From: JBOFHT01 sp051649785
Lineage (GTDB): Archaea > Methanobacteriota > Methanobacteria > Methanobacteriales > Methanobacteriaceae
Direction: 5' to 3'
NCBI GenBank assembly: GCA_051649785.1
Contig: JBOFHT010000050.1
Coordinates: 1 to 11,537, forward strand
Length of the DNA stretch: 11,537 nucleotides
The stretch's first letter is position 1, and every line of letters begins with the position of its first letter. Positions 1 to 6,825 of this stretch are shown here, piece by piece. The translations under genes and the position numbers were made by a program. Under the pieces are notes generated by a model. The model saw only the letters and a list, made by a program, of their open reading frames with translations. It was not told the origin of the DNA and searched no databases.

Positions 1-210
1 TTAATTTATAGTCAAAAATATTTTTTTCAAAAAGAAATTTCCTTAATTTGCTAAGCCAAAGCATTTTAAGTTGTTTTAATTTTTGAAATAGCGGATTTTG
101 ATATAAACTAGTGCAAAAATATAGGGTTTCTACAGAGCCTAAATATTAATAATTTCTCTATTATTAAATTCAATACATATATTAATTTTTTTAAAAAGGA
201 AAATGATTAA

Positions 211-675
211 ATGGCTTTAATTATAATACGATCAGATAATAATGAAAAAATGTTAAATGCAATAGCAGATGTTGAAAGACATGCAGGACTTAATATAACT
301 ACTAAAATCCATGAAATTGGTTCTGAGTATGGAGATAAAATTGTATCTAGTGTTTTAAATCAAAAATTAAGGAATAAATCCAAAGTAGCTACTGCTTTTT
401 TTGTTAAGGAAGATACAACATTATCTATAATGAAAATTAAGAAAATCCATCCTCCAGCACATATTGTTGTTTTAAGTGAGGAGTATGAGGATTATGAAAG
501 TTTTAAGTCTAAAATAGCCCATAATCCTACATTTTCAGGTTACTATTCTCATAAATCTAAAAATAAAAAGGATAAAGAATCTAACGATAATAAAACTAAA
601 AAAAATAATTATAACACTAAAAGCAAAAATAAAAATAAAAATACTAAAAATAGATTTAAAAATAATGAAAAATAA
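211..675 (+). CDS. DUF356-type methanogen protein with Lys/Asn-rich tail
   Basis: Conserved protein of unknown function found in methanogens; I recognise the DUF356 pattern from the opening MALIIIRSDN, the ADVERHAGL segment (about residues 19-27), KIHPPAHIVVLSEEY (78-92) and FSGYYSHK (108-115). The globular part ends near residue 114. The remaining 40 residues are almost only Lys, Asn, Ser and Thr with no predictable fold and are probably a lineage-specific low-complexity extension. The start is the ATG after a weak purine-rich stretch (AAAGGA about 11 nt upstream); an ATG at 203 is out of frame and closes after five codons. A TATA-like GATATAAA at 100-107 could drive it with a leader of about 80 nt. 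It converges on aMBF1 with 35 bp between the stops. No biochemical function can be assigned from sequence. Confidence 0.85.
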   Translation: MALIIIRSDNNEKMLNAIADVERHAGLNITTKIHEIGSEYGDKIVSSVLNQKLRNKSKVATAFFVKEDTTLSIMKIKKIHPPAHIVVLSEEYEDYESFKSKIAHNPTFSGYYSHKSKNKKDKESNDNKTKKNNYNTKSKNKNKNTKNRFKNNEK

Positions 676-710
676 TCTATTAATAGTGAATATGGTATAA
701 ATAAATACTT

Positions 711-1193
711 TTATTTCTTTTTAATTTTAACTAAATCTCCTAATGTAGCTTTTCGAAGGTTTTTCGAATGATACTCAAAATCACTATTTTCTAATGATTC
801 TACTAAATCAATATTAAGAGCTTTTTCTATTTTTCTAACTAATTTAATGTCTGGCACCATTTTTCCAGATTCCACACGGGTTATAACAGAAACTTTTTCA
901 TATATTTTTTTACCTAGTTCTTCTCTGGATAATTTTAACTTTTCTCTTTTCTCCCTAATTAAAATATTGTAATCTTCAACTAAATCATCTTTAGGTTCAT
1001 TGTATTTTGAACTATAAACTCGATTATTAGATTGTCTAACTACATTTTTTGCTCTTTTACGTACTATTTCAGGTGCTTCTTTTTGTATTGCACCATATTT
1101 TGAGCATTTTTCACATACTTTCATCATAGAACCATCTAACTTAATATTCAATGGTTTTTCCCCTGCTTCACTACCACAAATTTCGCATCGCAT
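711..1193 (-). CDS. mbf1: Archaeal multiprotein bridging factor aMBF1 (zinc ribbon + HTH)
   Basis: Transcription or translation-associated factor related to eukaryotic MBF1, 160 aa from the start chosen here. An N-terminal zinc ribbon is visible: C3 and C6 in MRCEICGS, then C27 and C30 in VCEKCSKYG. A lysine/arginine-rich linker follows, then a Cro/C1-type helix-turn-helix (REKREKLKLSREELGKKIYE, then VSVITRVESGKMVPDIKLVRKIEKAL), typical of the family. The frame could start 13 codons earlier at 1232 (MVKYKIAKKQYNN), but family members begin almost at the first cysteine pair, and an AATATAAAA box on the minus strand (1217-1225) lies about 27 nt before 1193, fitting a leaderless ATG there and putting that box inside the longer version. 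Family membership is secure; the start is an inference. Confidence 0.9.
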   Translation of the reverse strand: MRCEICGSEAGEKPLNIKLDGSMMKVCEKCSKYGAIQKEAPEIVRKRAKNVVRQSNNRVYSSKYNEPKDDLVEDYNILIREKREKLKLSREELGKKIYEKVSVITRVESGKMVPDIKLVRKIEKALNIDLVESLENSDFEYHSKNLRKATLGDLVKIKKK

Positions 1194-1216
1194 ATTATTA
1201 TATTGTTTTTTAGCTA

Positions 1217-1225
1217 TTTTATATT
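1217..1225 (-). promoter_or_regulatory. TATA box for aMBF1
   Basis: On the minus strand the run AATATAAAA is centred about 27 nt upstream of the ATG at 1193, the archaeal spacing for a transcript starting at or near the start codon. No Shine-Dalgarno sequence is seen before either possible start, in keeping with a leaderless mRNA. Confidence 0.45.
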
Positions 1226-1363
1226 TTACCATTTTGTCTTAGGCTTATTCTATTTATTTTATTATTAATTTCAAATACAATAAATTTTTTATTAATTTTT
1301 TTATTATTTTATTAGATATTCTTATTTTTAATCTATTTTTAAAAAGATTTAAATAATAGTTAT

Positions 1364-1379
1364 TAGAATATATATTCTA
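1364..1379. repeat. 16-bp perfect palindrome, possible operator
   Basis: TAGAATATATATTCTA reads the same on both strands. It lies just before the tandem TATAAA duplication in the aMBF1/pan divergent region, where a dimeric regulator could control either gene. In such AT-rich DNA a palindrome may also be chance. Confidence 0.4.
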
Positions 1380-1385
1380 TCTAGG

Positions 1386-1409
1386 AATTATAAACTAAAT
1401 TATAAACTA
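1386..1409 (+). repeat. Tandem 12-bp duplication with TATAAA
   Basis: AATTATAAACTA occurs twice back to back (1386-1397 and 1398-1409), each copy carrying a TATAAA core. On the + strand these could be alternative TATA boxes giving pan leaders of roughly 115-130 nt. The exact head-to-tail duplication is seen directly; a promoter role is inferred. Confidence 0.5.
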
Positions 1410-1544
1410 TAATACTTAATTAGAGTATAGTACTAATAGTAGATATCTAATTAGTAATATATTATTAAATATAATATTTTATTTTAATATTTTTTATTCA
1501 CTAAATTTTATATATTTTTATAAAACTTATACGGAGTGTTAATT

Positions 1545-2777
1545 ATGGAAGAATCAACTAACACCATTCACAATAATGCTGATGATCTTAAAAAAGAAAT
1601 TAAGATGCTTAAGGAAGAAAATACTAAAAATAAGCGTAATTTAATGTGGAAGGTTAGAAAATTAGAAAAAGATAAACTTTTATCTGAAAATGAAAAAATT
1701 CGATTAGACAGGGAACTTAAATCTTTAAGGAGTGAAGTAGAAAGATTCAGGTCTCCTCCCCTTGTTATTGCAACAATAACTGAAATTCTTGATGATGAAA
1801 GGATGGCTGTTAAAAGCAGTACGGGTCCTCATTTTATTATTAATTATTCTAAGTTTCTTGATGAAAAATTATTAGAACCAGGGTCTCGTGTAGCTTTAAA
1901 TCAACAAACTTTCAGTATAGTCGATATTTTACCTTCTGAGAAAGATCCTAATGTTTCTGGCATGGAAGTTGAAGAAAAACCTACTGTTTCTTATGCACAA
2001 ATTGGTGGTCTTGAAGAACAAATAATGGAAGTTAAGGAAACTGTAGAATTACCTCTTAAAAAACCAGAATTATTTGAAAAGATTGGTATTGAACCTCCAA
2101 AAGGAATTTTATTATATGGGCCTCCTGGAACTGGTAAGACTTTATTGGCAAAAGCTGTAGCTAATGAAACTAATGCTACTTTTATTAAGGTTGTTGCTTC
2201 TGAATTTGTTAAAAAATACATTGGTGAAGGAGCTAGGCTTGTAAGAGGATTATTTGAGCTAGCTAAAGAAAAAGCTCCAAGTATTATTTTCATTGATGAA
2301 ATTGATGCTGTGGCTGCAAAACGTCTTAAAAGTTCTACTAGTGGGGATCGTGAAGTTCAAAGGACATTAATGCAATTACTTGCAGAATTAGATGGTTTTG
2401 AGCATAGGGGGGATATTGGTATTGTAGCTGCTACAAATAGACCAGATATTCTTGACCCTGCACTTTTAAGGCCTGGAAGATTTGATAGATTCATTGAAGT
2501 TCCAGCTCCTACTATAGATGGTAGAAAAGCGATTTTAAAAATACATACTCGTAAAATGGCATTAGCTGAAGAAGCAGATATTGAATTATTATCTAGTTTA
2601 ACTGATGGGGCATCAGGGGCTGATTTAAAGGCTATTTGTACCGAAGCAGGTATGTTTGCAATACGTGATGATAGGGAAGAAGTTATAGTAACTGACTTTA
2701 TGGATGCTGTTGATAAAATAATGGGTGTTGAACAAGATGAAGAGTATAAAAAAGAAGCAGGAGTAATGTTTGGATAA
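1545..2777 (+). CDS. pan: Proteasome-activating nucleotidase PAN
   Basis: AAA+ ATPase ring that unfolds substrates and feeds them to the 20S proteasome, 410 aa, the normal family length. Domains in order: N-terminal coiled coil (about 15-70), conserved proline link SPPLVIAT (70-77), OB fold (72-130), AAA+ module. Visible motifs: Walker A GPPGTGKT (192-199), pore loop KYIGEG (224-229), Walker B IIFIDE (247-252), sensor-1 Asn in AATNRP (298), arginine fingers in RPGRFDR (309-315). The last three residues MFG occupy the place of the HbYX gate-opening motif, with Phe for Tyr. The frame is open from a GTG at 1536, but that GTG lies within the Shine-Dalgarno GGAGTG (1533-1538); the ATG at 1545, 6 nt after it, is the likely start. 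Transcribed away from aMBF1 and convergent with UPF0280. Confidence 0.97.
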   Translation: MEESTNTIHNNADDLKKEIKMLKEENTKNKRNLMWKVRKLEKDKLLSENEKIRLDRELKSLRSEVERFRSPPLVIATITEILDDERMAVKSSTGPHFIINYSKFLDEKLLEPGSRVALNQQTFSIVDILPSEKDPNVSGMEVEEKPTVSYAQIGGLEEQIMEVKETVELPLKKPELFEKIGIEPPKGILLYGPPGTGKTLLAKAVANETNATFIKVVASEFVKKYIGEGARLVRGLFELAKEKAPSIIFIDEIDAVAAKRLKSSTSGDREVQRTLMQLLAELDGFEHRGDIGIVAATNRPDILDPALLRPGRFDRFIEVPAPTIDGRKAILKIHTRKMALAEEADIELLSSLTDGASGADLKAICTEAGMFAIRDDREEVIVTDFMDAVDKIMGVEQDEEYKKEAGVMFG

Positions 2778-2879
2778 TAATCATTTTCTTTTATTCATTC
2801 CAACTTTTCACTTTTTATATTTTTCAATGTATTTGTTATTTTTATTTTAATTAAATTCTTTTTTACTATAAAACTAGTA

Positions 2880-2941
2880 TTGGCCTATGATGAACCCTAT
2901 GAGCTCTGAACAATGATGAATGATGGGCGATCTGAGGCTAA
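2880..2941 (+). ncRNA. C/D box guide sRNA
   Basis: All hallmarks of an archaeal C/D sRNA are present in order: C box ATGATGA (2887-2893), 12-nt guide (2894-2905), D' box CTGA (2906-2909), 3-nt spacer, C' box ATGATGA (2913-2919), 12-nt guide (2920-2931), D box CTGA (2932-2935). The flanks TTGGCC and GGCTAA pair as a 6-bp terminal stem with one G-U. Both guides have the 12-nt length typical of archaea. Such RNAs bind L7Ae, Nop5 and fibrillarin to direct 2'-O-methylation of the residue opposite the fifth guide nucleotide. The D guide can pair with the 16S decoding-site segment CGCCCGUCA, predicting the C1402 equivalent as target. It is about 100 nt downstream of the pan stop with no well-spaced promoter of its own, so it may be processed from the pan transcript. 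Confidence 0.88.
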
Positions 2942-2943
2942 CT

Positions 2944-2980
2944 CTTTATTTTCTTATTTTCTTATTTTTTTTTATTATTA
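2944..2980 (+). terminator. T-rich terminator after pan / C/D sRNA
   Basis: A T-rich run with two TTATTTTC units ends in nine consecutive T (2965-2973), just downstream of the C/D sRNA. Archaeal RNA polymerase stops at such oligo-T tracts, so this probably ends the pan/sRNA transcript. The rest of the 2778-3092 gap holds only A/T-rich sequence and an 18-bp AT palindrome (3075-3092) against the end of the next gene. Confidence 0.5.
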
Positions 2981-3092
2981 TTTATTTTATATTTTACTCT
3001 ATTTTATATTCTAATTTATATTTTATTGTTATTTTTTTATAACTATTTTTAATATATACTGGAATATATAAACTATAATTATATATAATTAT

Positions 3093-3911
3093 CTAAAAGT
3101 CAATATCAAACTCTTTTGTAGCTATTATTTCAGGTAGTTTTCCTATTGTCCCAATTGAATTTCCTGTAATTACTAAAGCCCCAATAAAATGTTCTTTAAA
3201 TTTTTCTGCAGATTCTAATCCATTTTGAATAGCTTCTTCACTATTAATTCCCTTAACATCATTTGCTATGGAAGTAGCTAACCCATCACTAATACTAGCT
3301 TTTTTACTTATTATTGTAACTGAATCTGAGTTTCCAAAACTTATAGAATGGCCAATTGTTCCAGAGGAACTTGCTATTCCAATAGCTGATTTTCTCTTTT
3401 TTATTTTAAATCCAATATTTCCAAGTCTTTTGTCGTTATTTGATGATATGATTGCATTTCCAGAATATATTCCACATATAACACTTTTATTTTTATTAAT
3501 AATAGCTATATCTCCTCTATTATTAATAATTGAATAATTTGAACCTTTTTCTATTAAGTAATCTAATGTTAGTTCAGATATACTTCCTGCAACACTTGCC
3601 ATTGGCCCCACATTAGCTATTTCAGATGATTTGCACATTAATTTAATAATATCTGGTATTTTGATTTTTGAATCAATTATGGATTTTGATTTATTGTAGA
3701 TTATATGGTTTATAGGCTCTAATGAACTTAAAAAAATAGGATTTTTAATAATATATTTTTTTAGTTCTCTTCTAATATTTAAAATATATTTTTCAAGTTC
3801 TTTAATTTCATAGCTATTTTGCTTATTTACATTACTAATTATATCCGAAATTAGATTAATGTTTGTTTCTTCAATATTTATACTAATTAAATTATTTTTA
3901 TCAGATATCAT
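3093..3911 (-). CDS. UPF0280 (ApbE-like) family protein
   Basis: Conserved archaeal protein related in fold to ApbE flavin transferases; its substrate is not established. Family landmarks in order: an N-terminal INIEETNINLISD segment (residues 11-23), NVGPMASVAGSISEL (100-114), NRGDIAI (131-137, where relatives usually have NGGDIA), and a long C-terminal motif with SSSGTIGHS (181-189), SFGNSDSVT (191-199), SDGLATSIAN (208-217). Length, 272 aa, is a little above usual. The start ATG has only a weak GAGAAC upstream; an AATATAA-like run near 3936-3944 on the minus strand lies about 27-30 nt before it, suggesting a near-leaderless transcript. The upstream frame stays open for about 50 Lys/Asn-rich codons but has no ATG, GTG or TTG. 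Convergent with pan, divergent from the PH-domain gene. Confidence 0.85.
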   Translation of the reverse strand: MISDKNNLISINIEETNINLISDIISNVNKQNSYEIKELEKYILNIRRELKKYIIKNPIFLSSLEPINHIIYNKSKSIIDSKIKIPDIIKLMCKSSEIANVGPMASVAGSISELTLDYLIEKGSNYSIINNRGDIAIINKNKSVICGIYSGNAIISSNNDKRLGNIGFKIKKRKSAIGIASSSGTIGHSISFGNSDSVTIISKKASISDGLATSIANDVKGINSEEAIQNGLESAEKFKEHFIGALVITGNSIGTIGKLPEIIATKEFDIDF

Positions 3912-4100
3912 ACTTAGTTCTCTATTATTTGTATGAATTATATTATTTTTTTTATTATTAATAGTAATATTATTATTTTTATTATCAATAGTATTTTTAT
4001 CATTCTCATTTTTATCCTTATATTTATTCTTATTTTTATTTCTATTATTCTTTAAATTTTTGCTTTAAATATTACTTTCAGATTCCTATTTGAAAACTTA

Positions 4101-4108
4101 TTTATAAA
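4101..4108 (+). promoter_or_regulatory. TATA box for PH-domain gene
   Basis: TTTATAAA is centred 26.5 nt before the ATG at 4131, placing the transcription start at the start codon, so the mRNA is probably leaderless. No Shine-Dalgarno sequence is present, which agrees. Confidence 0.6.
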
Positions 4109-4130
4109 GCAAAGTACAAATATTAATTTA

Positions 4131-5291
4131 ATGTTAGAAAAAAGTAAAGAGAAATATTTTGGCGAAAAATTGCTTTTTGAAGGAAATCCTAGTATATTTT
4201 TAGAATGTAAGAAAATTATAATATATCTAGCTTTGATTTTCTTTATTTTGTCTAATTCTTCAATTGCAATTCAATTTGTAGCTAAAATGCAGGAAAATGT
4301 AGTCAATACAATTAATGCTCCTTTAACATCCTATTTTGTTTTAGGAATCTACTTTGTAGTATTTATTCTAATAATATTATCTATGCTTTCTCTTCTATCA
4401 TGGAAATCAAAGTCCTACACTATTACTAATATTCGTGTAATTGCTAAACGAGGATTTTTCATAAGTAAAACTGATTATGTTCTTTATCATCATATACAAG
4501 ATGTTTCAGTCTCTCGTGGTATTTTTGGTAGGATATTTGGTGGTGGAACAATTAAAATATTTAGTCTAGTTGATGGTGGAACAGTTGAGCTTAAAAATAT
4601 TCCTCAAATAAAAAGTGCTGAAGAGCTTATATTTAATCAAATGGCTTTGGATTCTCAAAATTATAATGGAGTTAATCAAGGTCAATTTAATAATTCCCCT
4701 AAAGGTTTTAATGATAATTATAATAATTATAATAATCATAACTCTAGCCCTAACTCTGACCCTAACCCCAATAATATCAATGATTATTATAATAGTCCAT
4801 ATAATCAAAACAATGACTTAAATGATTTTAATAATGAGAATAGCTCTAACTATAATAGATCTAACTCTAACTTTAACCATAACCCTAATCTTAATTCTAA
4901 TGATTCTAATAATTTTAATAATTATAATAACTCTTCTCGTGATAATAGTGATATAGTTACAGATGATGGAGTTTACAATAATAAAAATAGTAATAGCAAT
5001 AGTAATAACAATAGTAATAATAATAGTAATAATAATCTCCGGAGTACTGTAAATAATATTAATAATCCCGAATTCAATGATTTTAATGTAGATAACAATC
5101 ATTATAATAATCATTATAATAATTCTTATAATACTAACAATAATAATTCTAATTCTAATTCTTATAGTGAATCTTACAATAGGCAACATATTGATTCTAA
5201 TAATTTAGAAAATGATTCTAAATTAAACACTAAAAATAGCTCTAAATCTATTATTGAAAGGCACTCTGAGAAATTTAAAAGAAAGAAGTGA
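4131..5291 (+). CDS. Membrane PH-domain (bPH2/DUF304-like) protein with Asn-rich tail
   Basis: Two strongly hydrophobic helices (about residues 29-50 and 66-90) are followed by a bPH2-like domain (about 93-172) with the family pattern YTITNIRVIAKRGFF, then YHHIQDVSVSRGIFGRIFGGGTIKIFS. Such YdbS/DUF304-type proteins sit in the membrane with the PH-like domain on the cytoplasmic side; their role is poorly known. From residue 175 the protein becomes a 212-residue tail in which I count about 80 Asn, with many Ser, Tyr and Asp, ending in a basic segment (ERHSEKFKRKK). The tail DNA is made of degenerate trinucleotide and hexanucleotide repeats and was probably expanded by slippage, yet it stays open for over 630 bp. 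An 8-bp inverted repeat (5298-5320) follows the stop. Confidence 0.8.
   Translation: MLEKSKEKYFGEKLLFEGNPSIFLECKKIIIYLALIFFILSNSSIAIQFVAKMQENVVNTINAPLTSYFVLGIYFVVFILIILSMLSLLSWKSKSYTITNIRVIAKRGFFISKTDYVLYHHIQDVSVSRGIFGRIFGGGTIKIFSLVDGGTVELKNIPQIKSAEELIFNQMALDSQNYNGVNQGQFNNSPKGFNDNYNNYNNHNSSPNSDPNPNNINDYYNSPYNQNNDLNDFNNENSSNYNRSNSNFNHNPNLNSNDSNNFNNYNNSSRDNSDIVTDDGVYNNKNSNSNSNNNSNNNSNNNLRSTVNNINNPEFNDFNVDNNHYNNHYNNSYNTNNNNSNSNSYSESYNRQHIDSNNLENDSKLNTKNSSKSIIERHSEKFKRKK
4678..5170 (+). repeat. Degenerate Asn-codon microsatellite region
   Basis: The tail of the PH-domain gene consists of imperfect simple repeats: AATAAT and TATAAT runs, a degenerate six-base unit of the TCTAAC/TCTAAT type (about 4857-4912, giving alternating x-Asn residues), and AGTAAT/AATAGTAAT runs (about 4984-5035). 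Frames on both strands are open here only because of this composition. Confidence 0.75.
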
Positions 5292-5297
5292 GTATAT

Positions 5298-5320
5298 TAT
5301 TAATCATAGTCCGATTAATA
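5298..5320 (+). terminator. Hairpin after PH-domain gene
   Basis: TATTAATC and GATTAATA form a perfect 8-bp inverted repeat around a 7-nt loop, beginning 6 nt after the stop. The nearest T run is about 45 nt on, so a terminator or 3'-end stability role is only tentative. Confidence 0.35.
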
Positions 5321-5372
5321 CTTATTAATAGCCCTTAGGTATATTACTATTGTTTCTGAAATAGTTTTTTTA

Positions 5373-5380
5373 TTTATAAA
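5373..5380 (+). promoter_or_regulatory. TATA box for geranylgeranyl-reductase-like gene
   Basis: A TTTATAAA run lies centred about 23 nt before the ATG at 5400 but only 14 nt before the ATG at 5391. It therefore supports a leaderless start at 5400. Confidence 0.45.
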
Positions 5381-5399
5381 TATGATTTGAATGATTCCT

Positions 5400-6701
5400 A
5401 TGAATATTTATGATGTAATTATTGTTGGTGCAGGTCCTGTTGGGTCACATTTAGCTTATAATTTAGCTAAAAAAGGAATTAATGTTTGTGTTCTTGAGAA
5501 AAAGACACAAGTAGGTATTCCTCTTCAATGTGCAGGAATTTTAAGTAAAAAAATTCTTGACTTAATTGAAATTCCTGATGAATTTATTCTAAATCGAGTT
5601 AAAGGAGCATATCTTCATTCTCCTAATAATTCTATACTTAAAATATCTAAAAATAGCCCTGAAGCTTATATTATTGATAGGGTTGCTTTTGATCAGTATT
5701 TGGCTAAAAAAGCAGAAAATGAAGGAGCTACTATTTTAATGGCACATAATGTCTGTGATGTTGATACTGTTAATAATATGGTTACTTGTAAAAATGGGGA
5801 AGTTTTTCACTCTAAAATTATAGTAGGTGCAGATGGATATAAATCTCCTGTTTCAAAAGCATTAGGTAATGATTCTAAATATTTTAATGCTAGTCAATTT
5901 TTAGTTGAACTTAATGGTAGCTTAAATGGAGATGAGAACTTAAGTAGAATTTTTGGGAATAATGAATTTGTAAGTCTTTTTACATCTGAAAGCATCTCTC
6001 CTGGCTTTTTATGGGTTATACCTACTTCTAATAATCAGTTTAGAGTAGGCATGTTTTCAAATCATGAATTTAAGTTTCAAAAAGAATATATTAATGATTT
6101 TTTAGATAAACTTTCTATTGGATTCGATTTTGTTACTAATAGGGATAACATTGAAATTAAAGTTTTAAAACATTACAAAGGATATATTCCAATATTTGAT
6201 AGAAATAAAAATATTTTAGAAAATACTACTATGTTAATTGGAGATTCTGCATCTCAAGTTAAACCTACTACTGGTGGCGGTCTTGTAATGGCTTTTGACG
6301 CTGTTAAAATAGCTAGTCCTATTATTGAAAGAGTTTTAAATGAAAATAATAACAATAATGAGAATAACAATATTAATAAATCCAATTTCAATATTTTTAA
6401 TATTAATATAGCTATAGGACTTAAAAATTATACAAATGAATTTAATAAAAGATATTCTAATGAAATTAGCTATCAATTCAAGTTTCATAATGTATTTTCA
6501 GCTCTTAAAGATAGTGATTTAGATTATATTTTTGATAAAATGCGTGAAAATGGCGTTGAAGAATTAATATCTCAATATGGACATATGGATAATCAATCTA
6601 ATATTATTAAGCGATTTTTAACAAATAAGTCATTTATTTATATTTTACCTAAAATAATTAAAGCTATAATTATAAATAGTGATAAAAATAAATTTAAATA
6701 G
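5400..6701 (+). CDS. Geranylgeranyl-reductase family FAD oxidoreductase
   Basis: Flavoprotein of the family that reduces geranylgeranyl double bonds of archaeal ether lipids; methanogens carry several paralogues, so the exact substrate is uncertain. Visible: FAD dinucleotide-binding GAGPVG (residues 10-15), family motif GIPLQCAGILS (39-49), IVGADGYKS (141-149), PGFLWVIP (201-208; equivalent to the PxxYxWxFP site), and the second FAD motif LIGDSASQVKPTTGGGL (279-295). A short Asn-rich insertion (about 314-337) interrupts the C-terminal half, and the end is basic and hydrophobic. Length from this start is 433 aa. An in-frame ATG three codons upstream (5391) is possible, but the TATA box at 5373-5380 favours 5400. 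Neither has a Shine-Dalgarno sequence. Same orientation as its neighbours but with its own promoter. Confidence 0.85.
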   Translation: MNIYDVIIVGAGPVGSHLAYNLAKKGINVCVLEKKTQVGIPLQCAGILSKKILDLIEIPDEFILNRVKGAYLHSPNNSILKISKNSPEAYIIDRVAFDQYLAKKAENEGATILMAHNVCDVDTVNNMVTCKNGEVFHSKIIVGADGYKSPVSKALGNDSKYFNASQFLVELNGSLNGDENLSRIFGNNEFVSLFTSESISPGFLWVIPTSNNQFRVGMFSNHEFKFQKEYINDFLDKLSIGFDFVTNRDNIEIKVLKHYKGYIPIFDRNKNILENTTMLIGDSASQVKPTTGGGLVMAFDAVKIASPIIERVLNENNNNNENNNINKSNFNIFNINIAIGLKNYTNEFNKRYSNEISYQFKFHNVFSALKDSDLDYIFDKMRENGVEELISQYGHMDNQSNIIKRFLTNKSFIYILPKIIKAIIINSDKNKFK

Positions 6702-6825
6702 TTAGCTAATATGAACTTTACTAATTATTAATTATAAATTATTAAACTATTAAACTATTCAATTATTCAGTCAATTAATGATTATACTAAATAATACTAA
6801 ATGCTTTAGAAATGGAGATTAATCA

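Larger units (their letters stand above)
1194..1544. other. Divergent aMBF1/pan intergenic region
   Basis: About 350 bp of nearly pure A/T between two divergent genes; no convincing ORF or RNA gene. It holds the aMBF1 TATA box at its left edge, a 16-bp perfect palindrome (1364-1379), a tandem 12-bp duplication carrying TATAAA (1386-1409), a further GATATC palindrome near 1439-1448, and several TATA-like runs near pan (around 1461-1480 and 1507-1525). Which TATA serves pan is unclear, because the closest ones would place the transcription start inside or after the Shine-Dalgarno sequence. Confidence 0.7.

Noticed and set aside
1991..2293. 100-codon minus-strand frame inside pan
   Set aside because: Shadow of the strongly conserved AAA+ coding sequence; no recognisable product.
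3268..3537. 89-codon + strand frame inside UPF0280
   Set aside because: Hydrophobic shadow of the antisense coding sequence; the family motifs are on the minus strand.
4738..4772. CCCTAA-like telomeric repeats (CCCTAACTCTGACCCTAACCCC)
   Set aside because: They are part of the in-frame Asn/Pro/Ser codon repeats of the PH-protein tail and lack exact repetition.
4566..5189. Open frames on the minus strand and in a second + frame within the PH-protein tail (Ile/Arg-rich or Ile-rich products)
   Set aside because: They arise from the AAT/TTA repeat composition, have no ribosome-binding site or promoter, and encode monotonous Ile runs.
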